Shown: positions 1 to 7,554, counted from the stretch's first letter. The stretch: DNA of 9,603 nucleotides from Deltaproteobacteria bacterium (GCA_017860985.1 JAGFXG010000025.1:1-9603), one strand, 5' to 3'. Notes: generated by a model not told the origin, from the letters alone. Numbers and translations are program-made.

Positions 1-1
1 T

Positions 2-361
2 AAGGAAACCGGGAAAATCGACACCCTGCGCCTGTTTCGTAAAACCATCGATGATTTTGATCTCGGCAATGCCGTGATACCTATCATCGGCCGGTCGGAA
101 GTGATCGGTCACGCGTGGAACACACCGCTTGGACTTATCTTTATCGACGGCAGCCACGCCTACGAGTCCGTCCTGAACGATTACCAGATATGGGCAAAAC
201 ACATCATAAGTGGCGGCTACCTGATTTTTCATGATATTTTTCCTGATCCGTTACAGGGTGGTCAGGCGCCCTACCTGGTCTATCAGAAAGCCGTCTCATC
301 CGGCGAATATGACGTTCAACCTCTGTTCAAATCCGTTGGCGTTTTGAAAAGAAAAGCCTGA
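2..361 (+). CDS. Class I SAM-dependent methyltransferase, C-terminal part (5' end outside window)
   Basis: The frame is open from base 2 to the TGA at 359-361 (119 codons visible). A GTG at 74 could be read as a start, but coding sense continues upstream of it, so the gene is cut by the window edge. The segment FIDGSHAYESVLNDY (visible residues 47-61), followed by GGYLIFHDIF (71-80), matches the C-terminal half of Methyltransf_24/CmcI-like O-methyltransferases. In these the D-G-x-H stretch ends a central beta strand and the later HD lies near the active site. The SAM-binding glycine motif would lie upstream and is not visible. Known members methylate sugars or small molecules, but the substrate here cannot be read. 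The next gene starts 36 nt downstream on the same strand, so co-transcription is possible. Confidence 0.75.
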   Translation, partial: KETGKIDTLRLFRKTIDDFDLGNAVIPIIGRSEVIGHAWNTPLGLIFIDGSHAYESVLNDYQIWAKHIISGGYLIFHDIFPDPLQGGQAPYLVYQKAVSSGEYDVQPLFKSVGVLKRKA

Positions 362-397
362 ATGTTTTTTGCCAAATAATTTTTATGGAGATATGAA

Positions 398-973
398 ATG
401 AAAGTGATCGGAATCAACGGCAGTCCTCGTAAAAACGGCAACACATCATTGCTAATCAAGGCGGTCTTTCATGAGTTGCAAAAAGAAGGGATTGAAACCG
501 AACTCATCCATATTGCTCTGAAGCCGGTCAGGGGCTGTAAAGGATGCTACAAATGTCTTAAAAATCAAAATAAGCGCTGTGTGTTTGACGGTGATATTGT
601 CAATGAAAGCATTGAAAAAATGGTGGCCGCGGATGGGATAATCCTGGGATCTCCAACATACTTTACAGATGTGACAGCGGAAATGAAGGCATGGATTGAT
701 CGGGTGGGAATGGTTTCGATAACAAACGGAAGTATTTTAAAACATAAGGCGGGAGGTTCCGTCGTCGCGGTAAGGAGAGGCGGAGCAATCCATGCCTTTG
801 ACACGATGAATCACTTTATGCATTACATGCAGATGTATCTGGTAGGAGCCAGCTATTGGAATATGGCTTATGGATTCGAAATGGGCGAAGTAAATAATGA
901 CCAGGAAGGCATGGAGAACATGAAAACTCTGGGAGAAAACATGGCCTATTTGTTGAAAAAGATAAACATATGA
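398..973 (+). CDS. Iron-sulfur flavoprotein (NADPH-dependent FMN reductase / flavodoxin-fold family)
   Basis: This 191-residue cytoplasmic protein probably passes electrons between a [4Fe-4S] cluster and FMN. The N-terminus MKVIGINGSPRKNGNTSLL has the family phosphate-binding loop GSPRKNGNT (residues 8-16). GSPTYF (84-89) is the second flavin-contacting loop. Between them C47, C50, C53 and C61 form a CX2CX2CX7C pattern, the compact cysteine motif of the archaeal and anaerobe iron-sulfur flavoprotein (Isf) group. A GGAG at 387-390, 7 nt before ATG 398, supports the start. The last bases overlap the next start as ATGA, implying translational coupling to the exported protein. Isf-type proteins are associated with anaerobic electron transfer and oxygen or peroxide reduction; the partner and physiological role here are unknown. 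Confidence 0.88.
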   Translation: MKVIGINGSPRKNGNTSLLIKAVFHELQKEGIETELIHIALKPVRGCKGCYKCLKNQNKRCVFDGDIVNESIEKMVAADGIILGSPTYFTDVTAEMKAWIDRVGMVSITNGSILKHKAGGSVVAVRRGGAIHAFDTMNHFMHYMQMYLVGASYWNMAYGFEMGEVNNDQEGMENMKTLGENMAYLLKKINI

Positions 974-1437
974 AACAATTCAAATATCTGGCCATTATTT
1001 TTCTTATCACTTTCGGGTTATCCCCTGTCACGGTTTTCAGTACAGGCGATGCAGAGCAGCTTGTGCTCGGGAACCACATCCTGACCCTGCAATGGCTTCA
1101 GAATCATAATGGATTGGGCAAGGCAAAGATTTTCAGAAAAGACGGCAAGATCCTTCTGGAGGGTTACCAGGAAGAAAACTACGAAGGCAATCTCAACTTT
1201 ATGACGATCAATGGAACGATCAAAGTAATAAGCCCGGCAGAACTGGAGTTCGAAGGAAAGATCGTCACCAGAATCAACTATATCAATAACGGAATCCCGC
1301 ATGAACGCAAGGGCAAATTCATATTGAAGGCATGGGGCGGCCGCAAATACTGGCGCATGCAGAAAATGACGCAACCGGACGGAGAACACACGGTCACCGA
1401 CTACATTGATATTTTCTTTGAAAAATATCAAAAGTAA
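970..1437 (+). CDS. Small exported protein of unknown function
   Basis: The protein has 155 residues. Residues 1-24 look like a Sec signal peptide: K2 and K5, a hydrophobic core YLAIIFLITFGL, and a likely signal peptidase I cut near VFS-TG. There is no cysteine anywhere, so it is neither a lipoprotein nor disulfide-bonded. The mature ~130 residues are rich in alternating hydrophobic and charged stretches typical of beta strands, with aromatic clusters near the end (KYWRMQKM, DYIDIFF). I do not recognise a named family. Its ATG shares bases with the flavoprotein TGA (ATGA, 4-nt overlap) and has only a weak purine stretch ahead of it, so it probably relies on translational coupling. It ends 21 nt before the convergent radical SAM gene, and no terminator hairpin is evident in the gap. 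Confidence 0.75.
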   Translation: MKQFKYLAIIFLITFGLSPVTVFSTGDAEQLVLGNHILTLQWLQNHNGLGKAKIFRKDGKILLEGYQEENYEGNLNFMTINGTIKVISPAELEFEGKIVTRINYINNGIPHERKGKFILKAWGGRKYWRMQKMTQPDGEHTVTDYIDIFFEKYQK

Positions 1438-1458
1438 TCTATTGCGAGGCGCTCACAC

Positions 1459-3030
1459 TCACGACCACCGCCAGGTGCAGCCTTTGTCGCTGCGTTCGCC
1501 TTGCAGATAGCCGCGCGAGATAAAATCATTGACGGTGTTTTCCACCAGTCGGGAATCTCCTGATATCGTTTTCTTCATTCTTTCCATCAAAATTTTCTGG
1601 GCAGAATCTTTGCTGCCGTTTAGCGACGCCGCATCAATGAACCCATGTTTTTCGACAAGATCTTCCTTGAGTATGGCGAATGTTATGTTCATTCGGTACT
1701 GACCTTCAACGCGCATATCATCGTACGACGTATTTTTCCCCGTCTTGTAATTGTCGAGCACTTTTTGCCAGTGACCGTTCATCTCGTTGTCGTAAACGGC
1801 GACAAAATCCCGGATATCCTGGGGCGTCAGCTCCGATGTCCGCACAATCGCGTCGTTAGCATCGTATTTCGACCATTCCCTGGTGAGAATTTCCAAGTCA
1901 TACTTATCTATTTTTTCGCAAAGTGTTGTCCCTGGAAAAGGCGCCAGATAATGGTAACCGAACAGGATTTTCAGCGATTCGGCAAACGCACCCGTCTGCC
2001 GGAGAGTTTCTTTCGATTCGCCCGGCAGGCCCACCATGAAAGAAGCATGGGCCACCATGCCTGATTGTTTGCACATTCTGATGGCCTCTGTCGCCTGCTC
2101 AAGCTTGATGCCTTTCTTAACCCGTTTAAGCATTTCCGGAGAACCCGATTCCACGCCAAAGCTGATGCTGTCGCAGCCCGCAGCCGCCATGGCGTCAAAC
2201 ATTTCCTGATTCACGGTATCCACACGGGCAAAGGCGCTCCAGGCAAGCTTCAGGTTTCGTTCTTTCATCCCGTTGCATATTTCTTTTACCCGTTTTGTAT
2301 CCGAGGCAAAAAGGTCATCGGCAATATTGATACGGTCAAATCCCAAACCGGCAATCTGCTCCATTTCGTCGAGAACCAAACCCGTATTACGGCGGCGCAC
2401 TTTCGATCCAACCATTTTCCTGCCCAGGCAAAAAATACAGCCATGAGGACAACCCCTGCCGGTAATCATGCTGGCCGGATAACCTAATGCCCTGTAACGT
2501 GAGATGGGCAGCAGCCTTCGCGCCGGCTGTGGGATGCGATCAACATCCATGATGAAGTCTCGCTTACCGTTGTTGATGATTTCATCACCTAGCCTGTAAG
2601 CAATCCCCTGAATGCTTTTCCATTTATTTTTCTGCCGGATCAGTGGTGCGAATTCAACAATCGTATCATCCGCCTCGCCGATAAATATCAAATCGATTTC
2701 CGGATAGGTTCGCAGCGTCTCCTCCACGGTAAATGACACATGCGGCCCGCCCATCATCGTCAGAATGTCCGGATGAATGCTTTTCACATCACGCAAAATT
2801 TTCTGCGCCTCGTAAAAATTCATGGTGACGGAACCTGCGCCCACGGCATCCGGCTGAAAGTCGGCCAGCTGCAGGGCCAGCTTCTCTTTTGAATAACAGG
2901 AAATAATATAGTCAAAAATGCGCACTTCACATCCGGCTGCTTCAAAGGCCGCGGCGACATACGATATGCCCAGCGGGGGCGATGGAAATTCTTCTAGAGG
3001 ATAAGGGGCGGCAATAATCGCGACGCGCAT
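1459..3030 (-). CDS. B12-binding-domain radical SAM protein, substrate unknown
   Basis: The protein has 523 residues from ATG 3030. Residues 1-130 form a Rossmann-like cobalamin-binding domain, with MRVAIIAAPYP at the start, PPLGISYVAAAFEAAG, GGPHVSF (94-100) and the FIGEADD turn (116-122). The radical SAM core follows: GRGCPHGCIFC gives CX3CX2C with C194, C198 and C201, then the family features IADDLFASD (236-244), FGVESGSPEML (291-301) and FMVGLPGES (331-339). Such enzymes use a [4Fe-4S] cluster, SAM and often methylcobalamin for methylations or ring rearrangements; BchE and the hopanoid methylases share this architecture. The C-terminal ~125 residues look helical and lack a SPASM-type cysteine cluster. 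A longer frame to 3072 exists but overlaps the upstream gene and has no good ribosome site. It is the last gene of the six-gene run, 2 nt after the acyltransferase stop. Confidence 0.88.
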   Translation of the reverse strand: MRVAIIAAPYPLEEFPSPPLGISYVAAAFEAAGCEVRIFDYIISCYSKEKLALQLADFQPDAVGAGSVTMNFYEAQKILRDVKSIHPDILTMMGGPHVSFTVEETLRTYPEIDLIFIGEADDTIVEFAPLIRQKNKWKSIQGIAYRLGDEIINNGKRDFIMDVDRIPQPARRLLPISRYRALGYPASMITGRGCPHGCIFCLGRKMVGSKVRRRNTGLVLDEMEQIAGLGFDRINIADDLFASDTKRVKEICNGMKERNLKLAWSAFARVDTVNQEMFDAMAAAGCDSISFGVESGSPEMLKRVKKGIKLEQATEAIRMCKQSGMVAHASFMVGLPGESKETLRQTGAFAESLKILFGYHYLAPFPGTTLCEKIDKYDLEILTREWSKYDANDAIVRTSELTPQDIRDFVAVYDNEMNGHWQKVLDNYKTGKNTSYDDMRVEGQYRMNITFAILKEDLVEKHGFIDAASLNGSKDSAQKILMERMKKTISGDSRLVENTVNDFISRGYLQGERSDKGCTWRWS

Positions 3031-3032
3031 GT

Positions 3033-3755
3033 TCAATCTCCTTTGCGCGGGAAAAGTATAGATCGAATCCACCCGAACAGTGAATTTTTTTCCCGCATGA
3101 TCCGTTCAACCGTATCAAAATACTCGTTCAGCTTTTTTGGATCAGACATCCATTGTGATCTGGATCTGATCGGTTTATCCAGATCCAGATACTTCACGAC
3201 TGAAGCGGGGTTGCCTGCCGCAATGGCGTTGGCCGGAACATCCTTCACAACGATGGAACCCGCGCCAATAATGGCATTCTCGCCGATATGAACCCCTTTG
3301 CAAATCATGGCGCTGTCTCCGATCCACACATTGTTGTCAATAATAATTTCTTCTGTTTTGCCGATAGATACGCTGCGGTCATATATGTCATGCCAATCGG
3401 CATCGGTAATACAGACATTCTGTGCCATCATGCAGTCATCGCCGATGGAGATGGCGGTGGCGGACTGGATTCTGGTACCCGGACAAATCAGGCAGTGCCG
3501 GCCGATTTCAATTTTTCCCGACTTGCCATCCGCCATCCAGGCTGTGATTCGAATCCGTTTTTCCAGCGTGGCGATCAATGTTGTGTAGTCTCCGATGGAG
3601 ACAGGCCAACCGTTTATTTCCACACCCCATGGCTTCATGAAAACCAGGTTCTGACCAAAATATTCACATTGCGGCGCCAGAAAATGATTGGCATACCATC
3701 TCTCAAATTTAAAGCTCAGATTCTTAATGTAATAGGGACGATGATCCTTCTGCAC
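3033..3755 (-). CDS. Acyltransferase with hexapeptide left-handed beta-helix (WbbJ/maltose O-acetyltransferase-like)
   Basis: The protein has 240 residues. Hexapeptide-repeat coils run from about residue 50 to 187 (PVSIGDY, KIEIGRHCLICPGT, AISIGDDCMMAQNV, NNVWIGDSAMICKGVHIGENAIIGAGSIVV), ending in the characteristic NAIAAGNPASVVK. H122 in DADWHDIYD sits where the catalytic histidine of this O-acetyltransferase family lies. The expected reaction is acyl transfer, usually acetyl from acetyl-CoA, to a hydroxyl or amino group of a sugar or related acceptor. A ~45-residue N-terminal lead-in and a ~50-residue C-terminal tail flank the helix. The start is taken as GTG 3755, with only a weak AAGAG ahead of it, so this end is less certain. 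An 85-nt AT-rich gap (3756-3840) separates it from the upstream toroid gene. I found no convincing promoter or terminator there. Confidence 0.88.
   Translation of the reverse strand: MQKDHRPYYIKNLSFKFERWYANHFLAPQCEYFGQNLVFMKPWGVEINGWPVSIGDYTTLIATLEKRIRITAWMADGKSGKIEIGRHCLICPGTRIQSATAISIGDDCMMAQNVCITDADWHDIYDRSVSIGKTEEIIIDNNVWIGDSAMICKGVHIGENAIIGAGSIVVKDVPANAIAAGNPASVVKYLDLDKPIRSRSQWMSDPKKLNEYFDTVERIMREKNSLFGWIRSILFPRKGD
3038..3044 (-). promoter_or_regulatory. Ribosome binding site fixing the radical SAM start
   Basis: On the minus strand AAAGGAG ends 7 nt before ATG 3030. It lies inside the final codons of the acyltransferase gene, whose TGA is at 3033-3035. This favours the 523-residue start over the 14-residue-longer one. 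Confidence 0.75.
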
Positions 3756-3840
3756 GTCGTTACTCTTTTCAAAATAAGTTAAAAGACAATGTAATCGAAA
3801 AATTAACCGTCGGGGAAATGCGGTAAGATTTTCAGAGATA

Positions 3841-4872
3841 TTATTGTCGTTCCTGCCAGTAGCGATGATTAAATATTTTTGCAGCAGGCGTCATGCCGTT
3901 GATGGCATCCCAGGCCAGCAGAACTGCCGCCGCTGTCCAGCCGGTTTTTTCTTCTGGCCAGATCACGCTGTCGGGGAACGTCACGCCCATCCAGTAGGAT
4001 CCGTCGGAATAGCGCTTGTCGCCAAGCCAGCTGAAAATGGTTTTTGCTCGGGTCAAATCATCAATGCCGGTCAGTGTCAGGATAAACTCCGATGTTTCGG
4101 CCATCGTGACCCATGGGCGGTCGCTCACGCAACGAACACCCCAGTCGGGCACCACGAATTTATCCCAGAGATGATCGATACGCTTTTTCGCTTCGTCGCC
4201 GCTAATGGCTCCGCACAGGATCGGGTAATACCAGTCCATCGAAAAACGGGATTTAATCATATTGAAAAGATCAGGCCGGTTGCGGATCGTCTCGCCCAGA
4301 AGCTCTTTGGCCTGTTGCCAGCTGGGCCGTTTGACCCCCAGTACTTCGGCGATAGCCAGTGCACACTTGATGCTCATGTAAATCGAACTGCACCCTGTCA
4401 AAAGCGCCATTTTGTCGATAACGCCATCTTTATTTCTAGCCCAGTAGATCTCGCCTTCCGGCGCCTGCATGTTTACTGCATACTGAATGCCGCGTGATAC
4501 CGAGGGCCACATGGTTCTAAGAAAATCCAAATTGCCCGTAATCAGATAATGATGATAAACGCCTACGGCGATATAGGCGGCAAAGTTGGTCTCTTTTGTC
4601 GCATTGATGATCACGCCGTCTTTGGAATCGGACCACCAGCTACCGTCGGGCAACTGAGTTTTGATCAGCCACTGATAAGCACGTTCGGCCTGACTGCAAT
4701 ATCCGGCTGTGCTCAAACCCATTGCGCTTTCGATATGATCCCAGGGATCCGTTTTGCCGCCTTGCGACCACGGAATCTCGCCATTTTCTTTTTGCAGGGT
4801 GACGATAAAATCGGCGACTTTCTCCAGCTCAACGGGTTTTACTGCTTCACTTAAAGATACATTCAATTTCAT
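3841..4872 (-). CDS. Alpha/alpha-toroid protein (six-hairpin glycosidase-like or 'prenyltransferase-like'), activity unknown
   Basis: The protein has 343 residues with no signal peptide or membrane segment. It has repeated helix pairs punctuated by aromatic-glycine turns: QLPDGSWW (73-80), GEIYWARNKDG (140-150), YSDGSYWMG (288-296). This is the signature of alpha/alpha toroids, shared by squalene-cyclase/prenyltransferase beta subunits and GH15-type glycosidases. NFAAYIAVGVYHHYLITGNLDFLRTMWP reads more like the helical-barrel glycosidases. The DxDD acid motif of class II terpene cyclases is absent. A DPWDHIES cluster at 42-49 supplies acidic residues that could be catalytic. Labels such as 'prenyltransferase' would rest on fold alone. 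ATG 4872 has a GGTGAG ahead of it and follows the methyltransferase stop by 4 nt. Context (GT4, methyltransferase, acyltransferase) favours a role on a glycan or glycolipid. Confidence 0.7.
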   Translation of the reverse strand: MKLNVSLSEAVKPVELEKVADFIVTLQKENGEIPWSQGGKTDPWDHIESAMGLSTAGYCSQAERAYQWLIKTQLPDGSWWSDSKDGVIINATKETNFAAYIAVGVYHHYLITGNLDFLRTMWPSVSRGIQYAVNMQAPEGEIYWARNKDGVIDKMALLTGCSSIYMSIKCALAIAEVLGVKRPSWQQAKELLGETIRNRPDLFNMIKSRFSMDWYYPILCGAISGDEAKKRIDHLWDKFVVPDWGVRCVSDRPWVTMAETSEFILTLTGIDDLTRAKTIFSWLGDKRYSDGSYWMGVTFPDSVIWPEEKTGWTAAAVLLAWDAINGMTPAAKIFNHRYWQERQ

Positions 4873-4876
4873 AATC

Positions 4877-5578
4877 TCACCCTTTTTTCAGATAAAACAC
4901 AATGCTTTTGCCGATGAGCGGATTCAGCGTTTCCTCAAGAAACCGCACTCCTTTTGGCTTGCAAAACATATCCCAGACCAGAAATTTGTGATAGAGTTTC
5001 ACTAACACATGTTCTTCATTTTTAATGCCGACCATGCATTTCAGCCACCAGTATGGTGCGTGCAGCGCGTGTTTATAATTAATTTTCCAACATTGCATTC
5101 CGTGGCCGGCAAGCATTTTCTGAAGCTTTTTCTTTTTATAAATGCGTATGTGTCCGCCTTCATCGCTGGAATACTCGGAAGAAATCAGCCAGCAGATGCG
5201 TTCCGAAAAATATCGTGGAACGCTCACAACCATCGTCCCGTTCGATTTGAGTACACGGACCAATTCTTTTAACGCGGCATCATGCTCCGGAATGTGCTCC
5301 AGAACTTCCGAACAAATAACACAGTCAAAGAACTCATCGGCAAAAGGCAGCCGCGTTACGTCGGCACATATTACGGAAAAATCATCGGAAGCGGCATCCG
5401 GCATTTCTTTGATGGCCCTGGTAGCGTTCTCCACGTCGGATGGATTCCGGTCGATTCCGAATATTTTCAAATCGGGCATTTTAGCCAGGGCGCGCAAATG
5501 CCTGCCGCTGCCGCATCCGGCATCCAGTACCGCAGCCCCGGGCTTTAACCTCAGTTCATGAAGATCGACGGTGACCAT
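4877..5578 (-). CDS. Class I SAM-dependent methyltransferase (Methyltransf_11/UbiE-like fold)
   Basis: The protein has 233 residues. Motif I VLDAGCGSGRHL (residues 17-28) binds SAM, GIDRNP (41-46) ends beta2 with the ribose-binding acid, ADVTRLPFADEFFDCVICSEVLEHI (72-96) covers motifs II-III, and LKELVRVLKSNGTMVVSVPRYF follows. The C-terminal ~100 residues, rich in aromatics (APYWWLK, FLVWDMF), probably form the acceptor-binding cap; the acceptor is unknown. The frame is open up to 5707, but that extension lies wholly over the glycosyltransferase gene. ATG 5578 has GAGG 6 nt ahead and places the SAM motif at the usual distance from the N-terminus. With this start the gene overlaps the end of the glycosyltransferase gene by 23 nt, implying coupled translation. 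Confidence 0.88.
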   Translation of the reverse strand: MVTVDLHELRLKPGAAVLDAGCGSGRHLRALAKMPDLKIFGIDRNPSDVENATRAIKEMPDAASDDFSVICADVTRLPFADEFFDCVICSEVLEHIPEHDAALKELVRVLKSNGTMVVSVPRYFSERICWLISSEYSSDEGGHIRIYKKKKLQKMLAGHGMQCWKINYKHALHAPYWWLKCMVGIKNEEHVLVKLYHKFLVWDMFCKPKGVRFLEETLNPLIGKSIVFYLKKG

Positions 5579-6818
5579 GAATTGCCTCGCGATAAACTTC
5601 GGCCACTTCCCGGGCGGCTTTTTTCCAGCTGAAAACCGAGTTGACTCGGGTAAGCCCGGCCTGCGCGTATTTCTTTCGTTCTTCCGGAGACTGCAATAAA
5701 TGCTCAATCGCCTTGGCCAGTGCCTTCGCGTCAGCAGGAGGAACGATAATTCCCGCGTCGCCCACGACCTCGGGCAGAGCGCCTCCGGATGTGGAAATCA
5801 GCGGCACGCCGCAGGCCATCGCTTCAGCTGCGGGAATGCCGAATCCTTCATACAGTGACGGGACGACGGCAATAGTAGATTTGGCATAATAATCGGCAAA
5901 TTCCTCATTGTCAATACGTCCGGTGAAGTGAACAACGTCCGATACTCCCAGTTTGGCCACCAGATTTTCAATAATGCCGTCCTTTTTGGGTTGCCCGATA
6001 ACGGTCAACTTGACCGGCTGCTTTTTCCGAATCTCCGCCACGGCCTCCAGAAGAAAATTGAGACCCTTTAACGGCGTGTCCGCGCTGTTGGTCACGATCA
6101 GCGAATTCTCGGGCCTCGGGCCGTTTTGCTTGGGGTAAAAAAATTCGTTGTTGATGCCGTTATGCACGACCCGGAATTTGTTTTCATCCAGCGAAAACTC
6201 CTTGGCAATGTCTTTTTTGGTAAATTCCGACACCGTGATAATGTGCGAAAATTTCCGCGCTACATTCAGCTGCATATTGATAAACGAGTACCAGCGGTAT
6301 ACACGGAATTTCTGACGGATCGTTTTGGCCACCTTGTAATCCTCCTGCCTGTCCACCGTGATGGGATGGTGGATCGTGGGGAGGGTTGGCATGACCTTTT
6401 GCGCAAGCCTTCCGATTCCATAGGAAAGACACTGATTATCATGAACAATGTCGTAATCCTTACTGTGCTTCTTCAGGTATGAATAAACACGTTCTCCAAA
6501 TGTGAACGGTTCCGGGAAACTGCCCGTGCAGACATTGAGAAACTCATACATGTTCAGCGGGGTGGCGAGATCGCTTATTTTTTCAGGACGAAAAAGATGC
6601 TCCGGATGATAAAGATCGAGATTTGGCATTTTAATCAGGCGGACATTTTCATCCAGATGCGGATAGGGAGGACCGGAAATCACATCGACCCGATGTCCCT
6701 CATCGGACAGCGCCTTGCTTAAATGCTTGATGTAAACACCCTGCCCTCCGCAGGTCGGGTTCCCCCGATACGTCAGCAGGCAGATATTCAAAGGACCTGA
6801 ACCGAAACGTCTTTTCAC
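5556..6818 (-). CDS. GT4-family glycosyltransferase (GT-B fold)
   Basis: The 420-residue protein has two Rossmann domains. The N-terminal domain begins ICLLTYRGNPTCGGQGVYIKHL (12-33), with the glycine-rich acceptor-side loop GGQGVY typical of GT4. The C-terminal domain contains VVHNGIN (217-223), KGLNFLLEAV (251-260), FTGRI (298-302) and the EX7E motif EGFGIPAAE with E324 and E332, which contacts the nucleotide-sugar donor. A retaining transfer of a hexose from an NDP- or GDP-sugar is expected from the family; donor and acceptor cannot be specified. No transmembrane segment is seen, so it is likely cytoplasmic or peripheral. GTG 6818 shares bases with the TGA of the PHP gene (GTGA, 4-nt overlap) and has AGAGGG about 7 nt ahead. 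Confidence 0.92.
   Translation of the reverse strand: MKRRFGSGPLNICLLTYRGNPTCGGQGVYIKHLSKALSDEGHRVDVISGPPYPHLDENVRLIKMPNLDLYHPEHLFRPEKISDLATPLNMYEFLNVCTGSFPEPFTFGERVYSYLKKHSKDYDIVHDNQCLSYGIGRLAQKVMPTLPTIHHPITVDRQEDYKVAKTIRQKFRVYRWYSFINMQLNVARKFSHIITVSEFTKKDIAKEFSLDENKFRVVHNGINNEFFYPKQNGPRPENSLIVTNSADTPLKGLNFLLEAVAEIRKKQPVKLTVIGQPKKDGIIENLVAKLGVSDVVHFTGRIDNEEFADYYAKSTIAVVPSLYEGFGIPAAEAMACGVPLISTSGGALPEVVGDAGIIVPPADAKALAKAIEHLLQSPEERKKYAQAGLTRVNSVFSWKKAAREVAEVYREAIHGHRRSS
5585..5588 (-). promoter_or_regulatory. Ribosome binding site fixing the methyltransferase start
   Basis: GAGG on the minus strand lies 6 nt before ATG 5578, inside the 3' end of the glycosyltransferase gene. It supports the 233-residue start over the 276-residue reading that would overlap the neighbour by about 150 nt. 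Confidence 0.6.
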
Positions 6819-7465
6819 GCACGGGCCCTCTGTATCAGATTCTTAGAATTCCTGAACATGGCCGTAATTTCTTCTTCGGACATCCCTGCGCCCCGCGCGA
6901 TATTCATTGCCATTTGATGACCGACAAAATCTCCCGGTGCATGAGCGTCGTTATTGAGAACCAGTCGAGCGCTGCATTTTCTGGCCACGGAGGCAACATG
7001 GCCATTCGTGAGGCTGTGCCCCCTGCGAGTGGTGATCTCAAGAAAAACGCCTTGATTTGCAGCAAGACAACCTTCTTCTTCCGTAATCAGGCCCGGATGG
7101 GCCAGTATGTCAACACCGGCCTGAATGGCCGCCAGATTGGTGCCGGGCGGCACAGGTTCCGTAAGGGTCTCTCCGTGAACGATCACGATTTGCGCCCCCA
7201 GCTTCCTGGCCTCAGAGACAAGCGGAGCAATATCAGCAGGATCAACGTGTGTCAGTTCCAGTCCGGGCAACACTTGAATATTGCCCCTCGCGGAAATTTT
7301 TTCACACACCCTGACCATTCTTGGAATGATAAAATCGATATTGGAATAATCGGCATGGTCCGTGATGGCGATTGTCCTGTAGCCTGCGGCACGGGCCCGC
7401 TGGGCCAGCTCGGATGGAACAAGTTCGCCATCGCTGAAAATCGAATGAGTATGCAGATCAATCAT
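6815..7465 (-). CDS. PHP-domain metal-dependent phosphoesterase (histidinol-phosphatase-like)
   Basis: The protein has 216 residues. The four PHP metal motifs appear intact: DLHTHS (H5, H7) with D12, ITDHAD (H37), GLELTH (E70), VHGET (H98), LAHPG (H123) and NNDAH (D173, H175). This supports a trinuclear metal site and hydrolysis of a phosphomonoester or cyclic phosphodiester. The substrate is unknown; PHP proteins include histidinol phosphatase, nucleases and polysaccharide-associated tyrosine phosphatases. It is much shorter than polymerase-associated PHP proteins and is a stand-alone domain. The frame could begin at TTG 7480 or GTG 7477. ATG 7465 is preferred because GGTGA lies 8 nt ahead and the HxH motif then falls at the normal N-terminal position. 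It is the first gene of the six-gene run. Confidence 0.87.
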   Translation of the reverse strand: MIDLHTHSIFSDGELVPSELAQRARAAGYRTIAITDHADYSNIDFIIPRMVRVCEKISARGNIQVLPGLELTHVDPADIAPLVSEARKLGAQIVIVHGETLTEPVPPGTNLAAIQAGVDILAHPGLITEEEGCLAANQGVFLEITTRRGHSLTNGHVASVARKCSARLVLNNDAHAPGDFVGHQMAMNIARGAGMSEEEITAMFRNSKNLIQRARA

Positions 7466-7508
7466 TAAAAAATTCACCAAATGGATTACAAATCTCTAAA
7501 ACCGGAGT

Positions 7509-7537
7509 TACTTAACAAATTTAGGACCGGGAGTCAA
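7509..7537 (-). promoter_or_regulatory. Possible sigma70 promoter of the six-gene run
   Basis: On the minus strand TTGACT (7532-7537) matches the -35 consensus at 5 of 6. It is followed 16-17 nt later by a weak -10 region (TTAAGT 7510-7515 or TAAGTA 7509-7514). A start of transcription from it would leave a leader of about 40 nt to ATG 7465. The -10 is poor, so this is tentative. Confidence 0.35.
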
Positions 7538-7554
7538 TAAAGATCTTGAAATCA

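Noticed and set aside
3844..4497. Long plus-strand open frame (217 codons) opposite the toroid gene
   Set aside because: It is antisense to a clear protein family member, has no ribosome binding site, and its composition (rich in H, F, C and P) is typical of a shadow frame. The long plus-strand frames at 3288-3782, 1645-2487 and 6914-7468 were rejected for the same reasons.
5579..5707. N-terminal extension of the methyltransferase frame (43 extra residues)
   Set aside because: It lies entirely over the glycosyltransferase gene, has low-complexity basic residues unlike the family, and a good ribosome site supports ATG 5578 instead.
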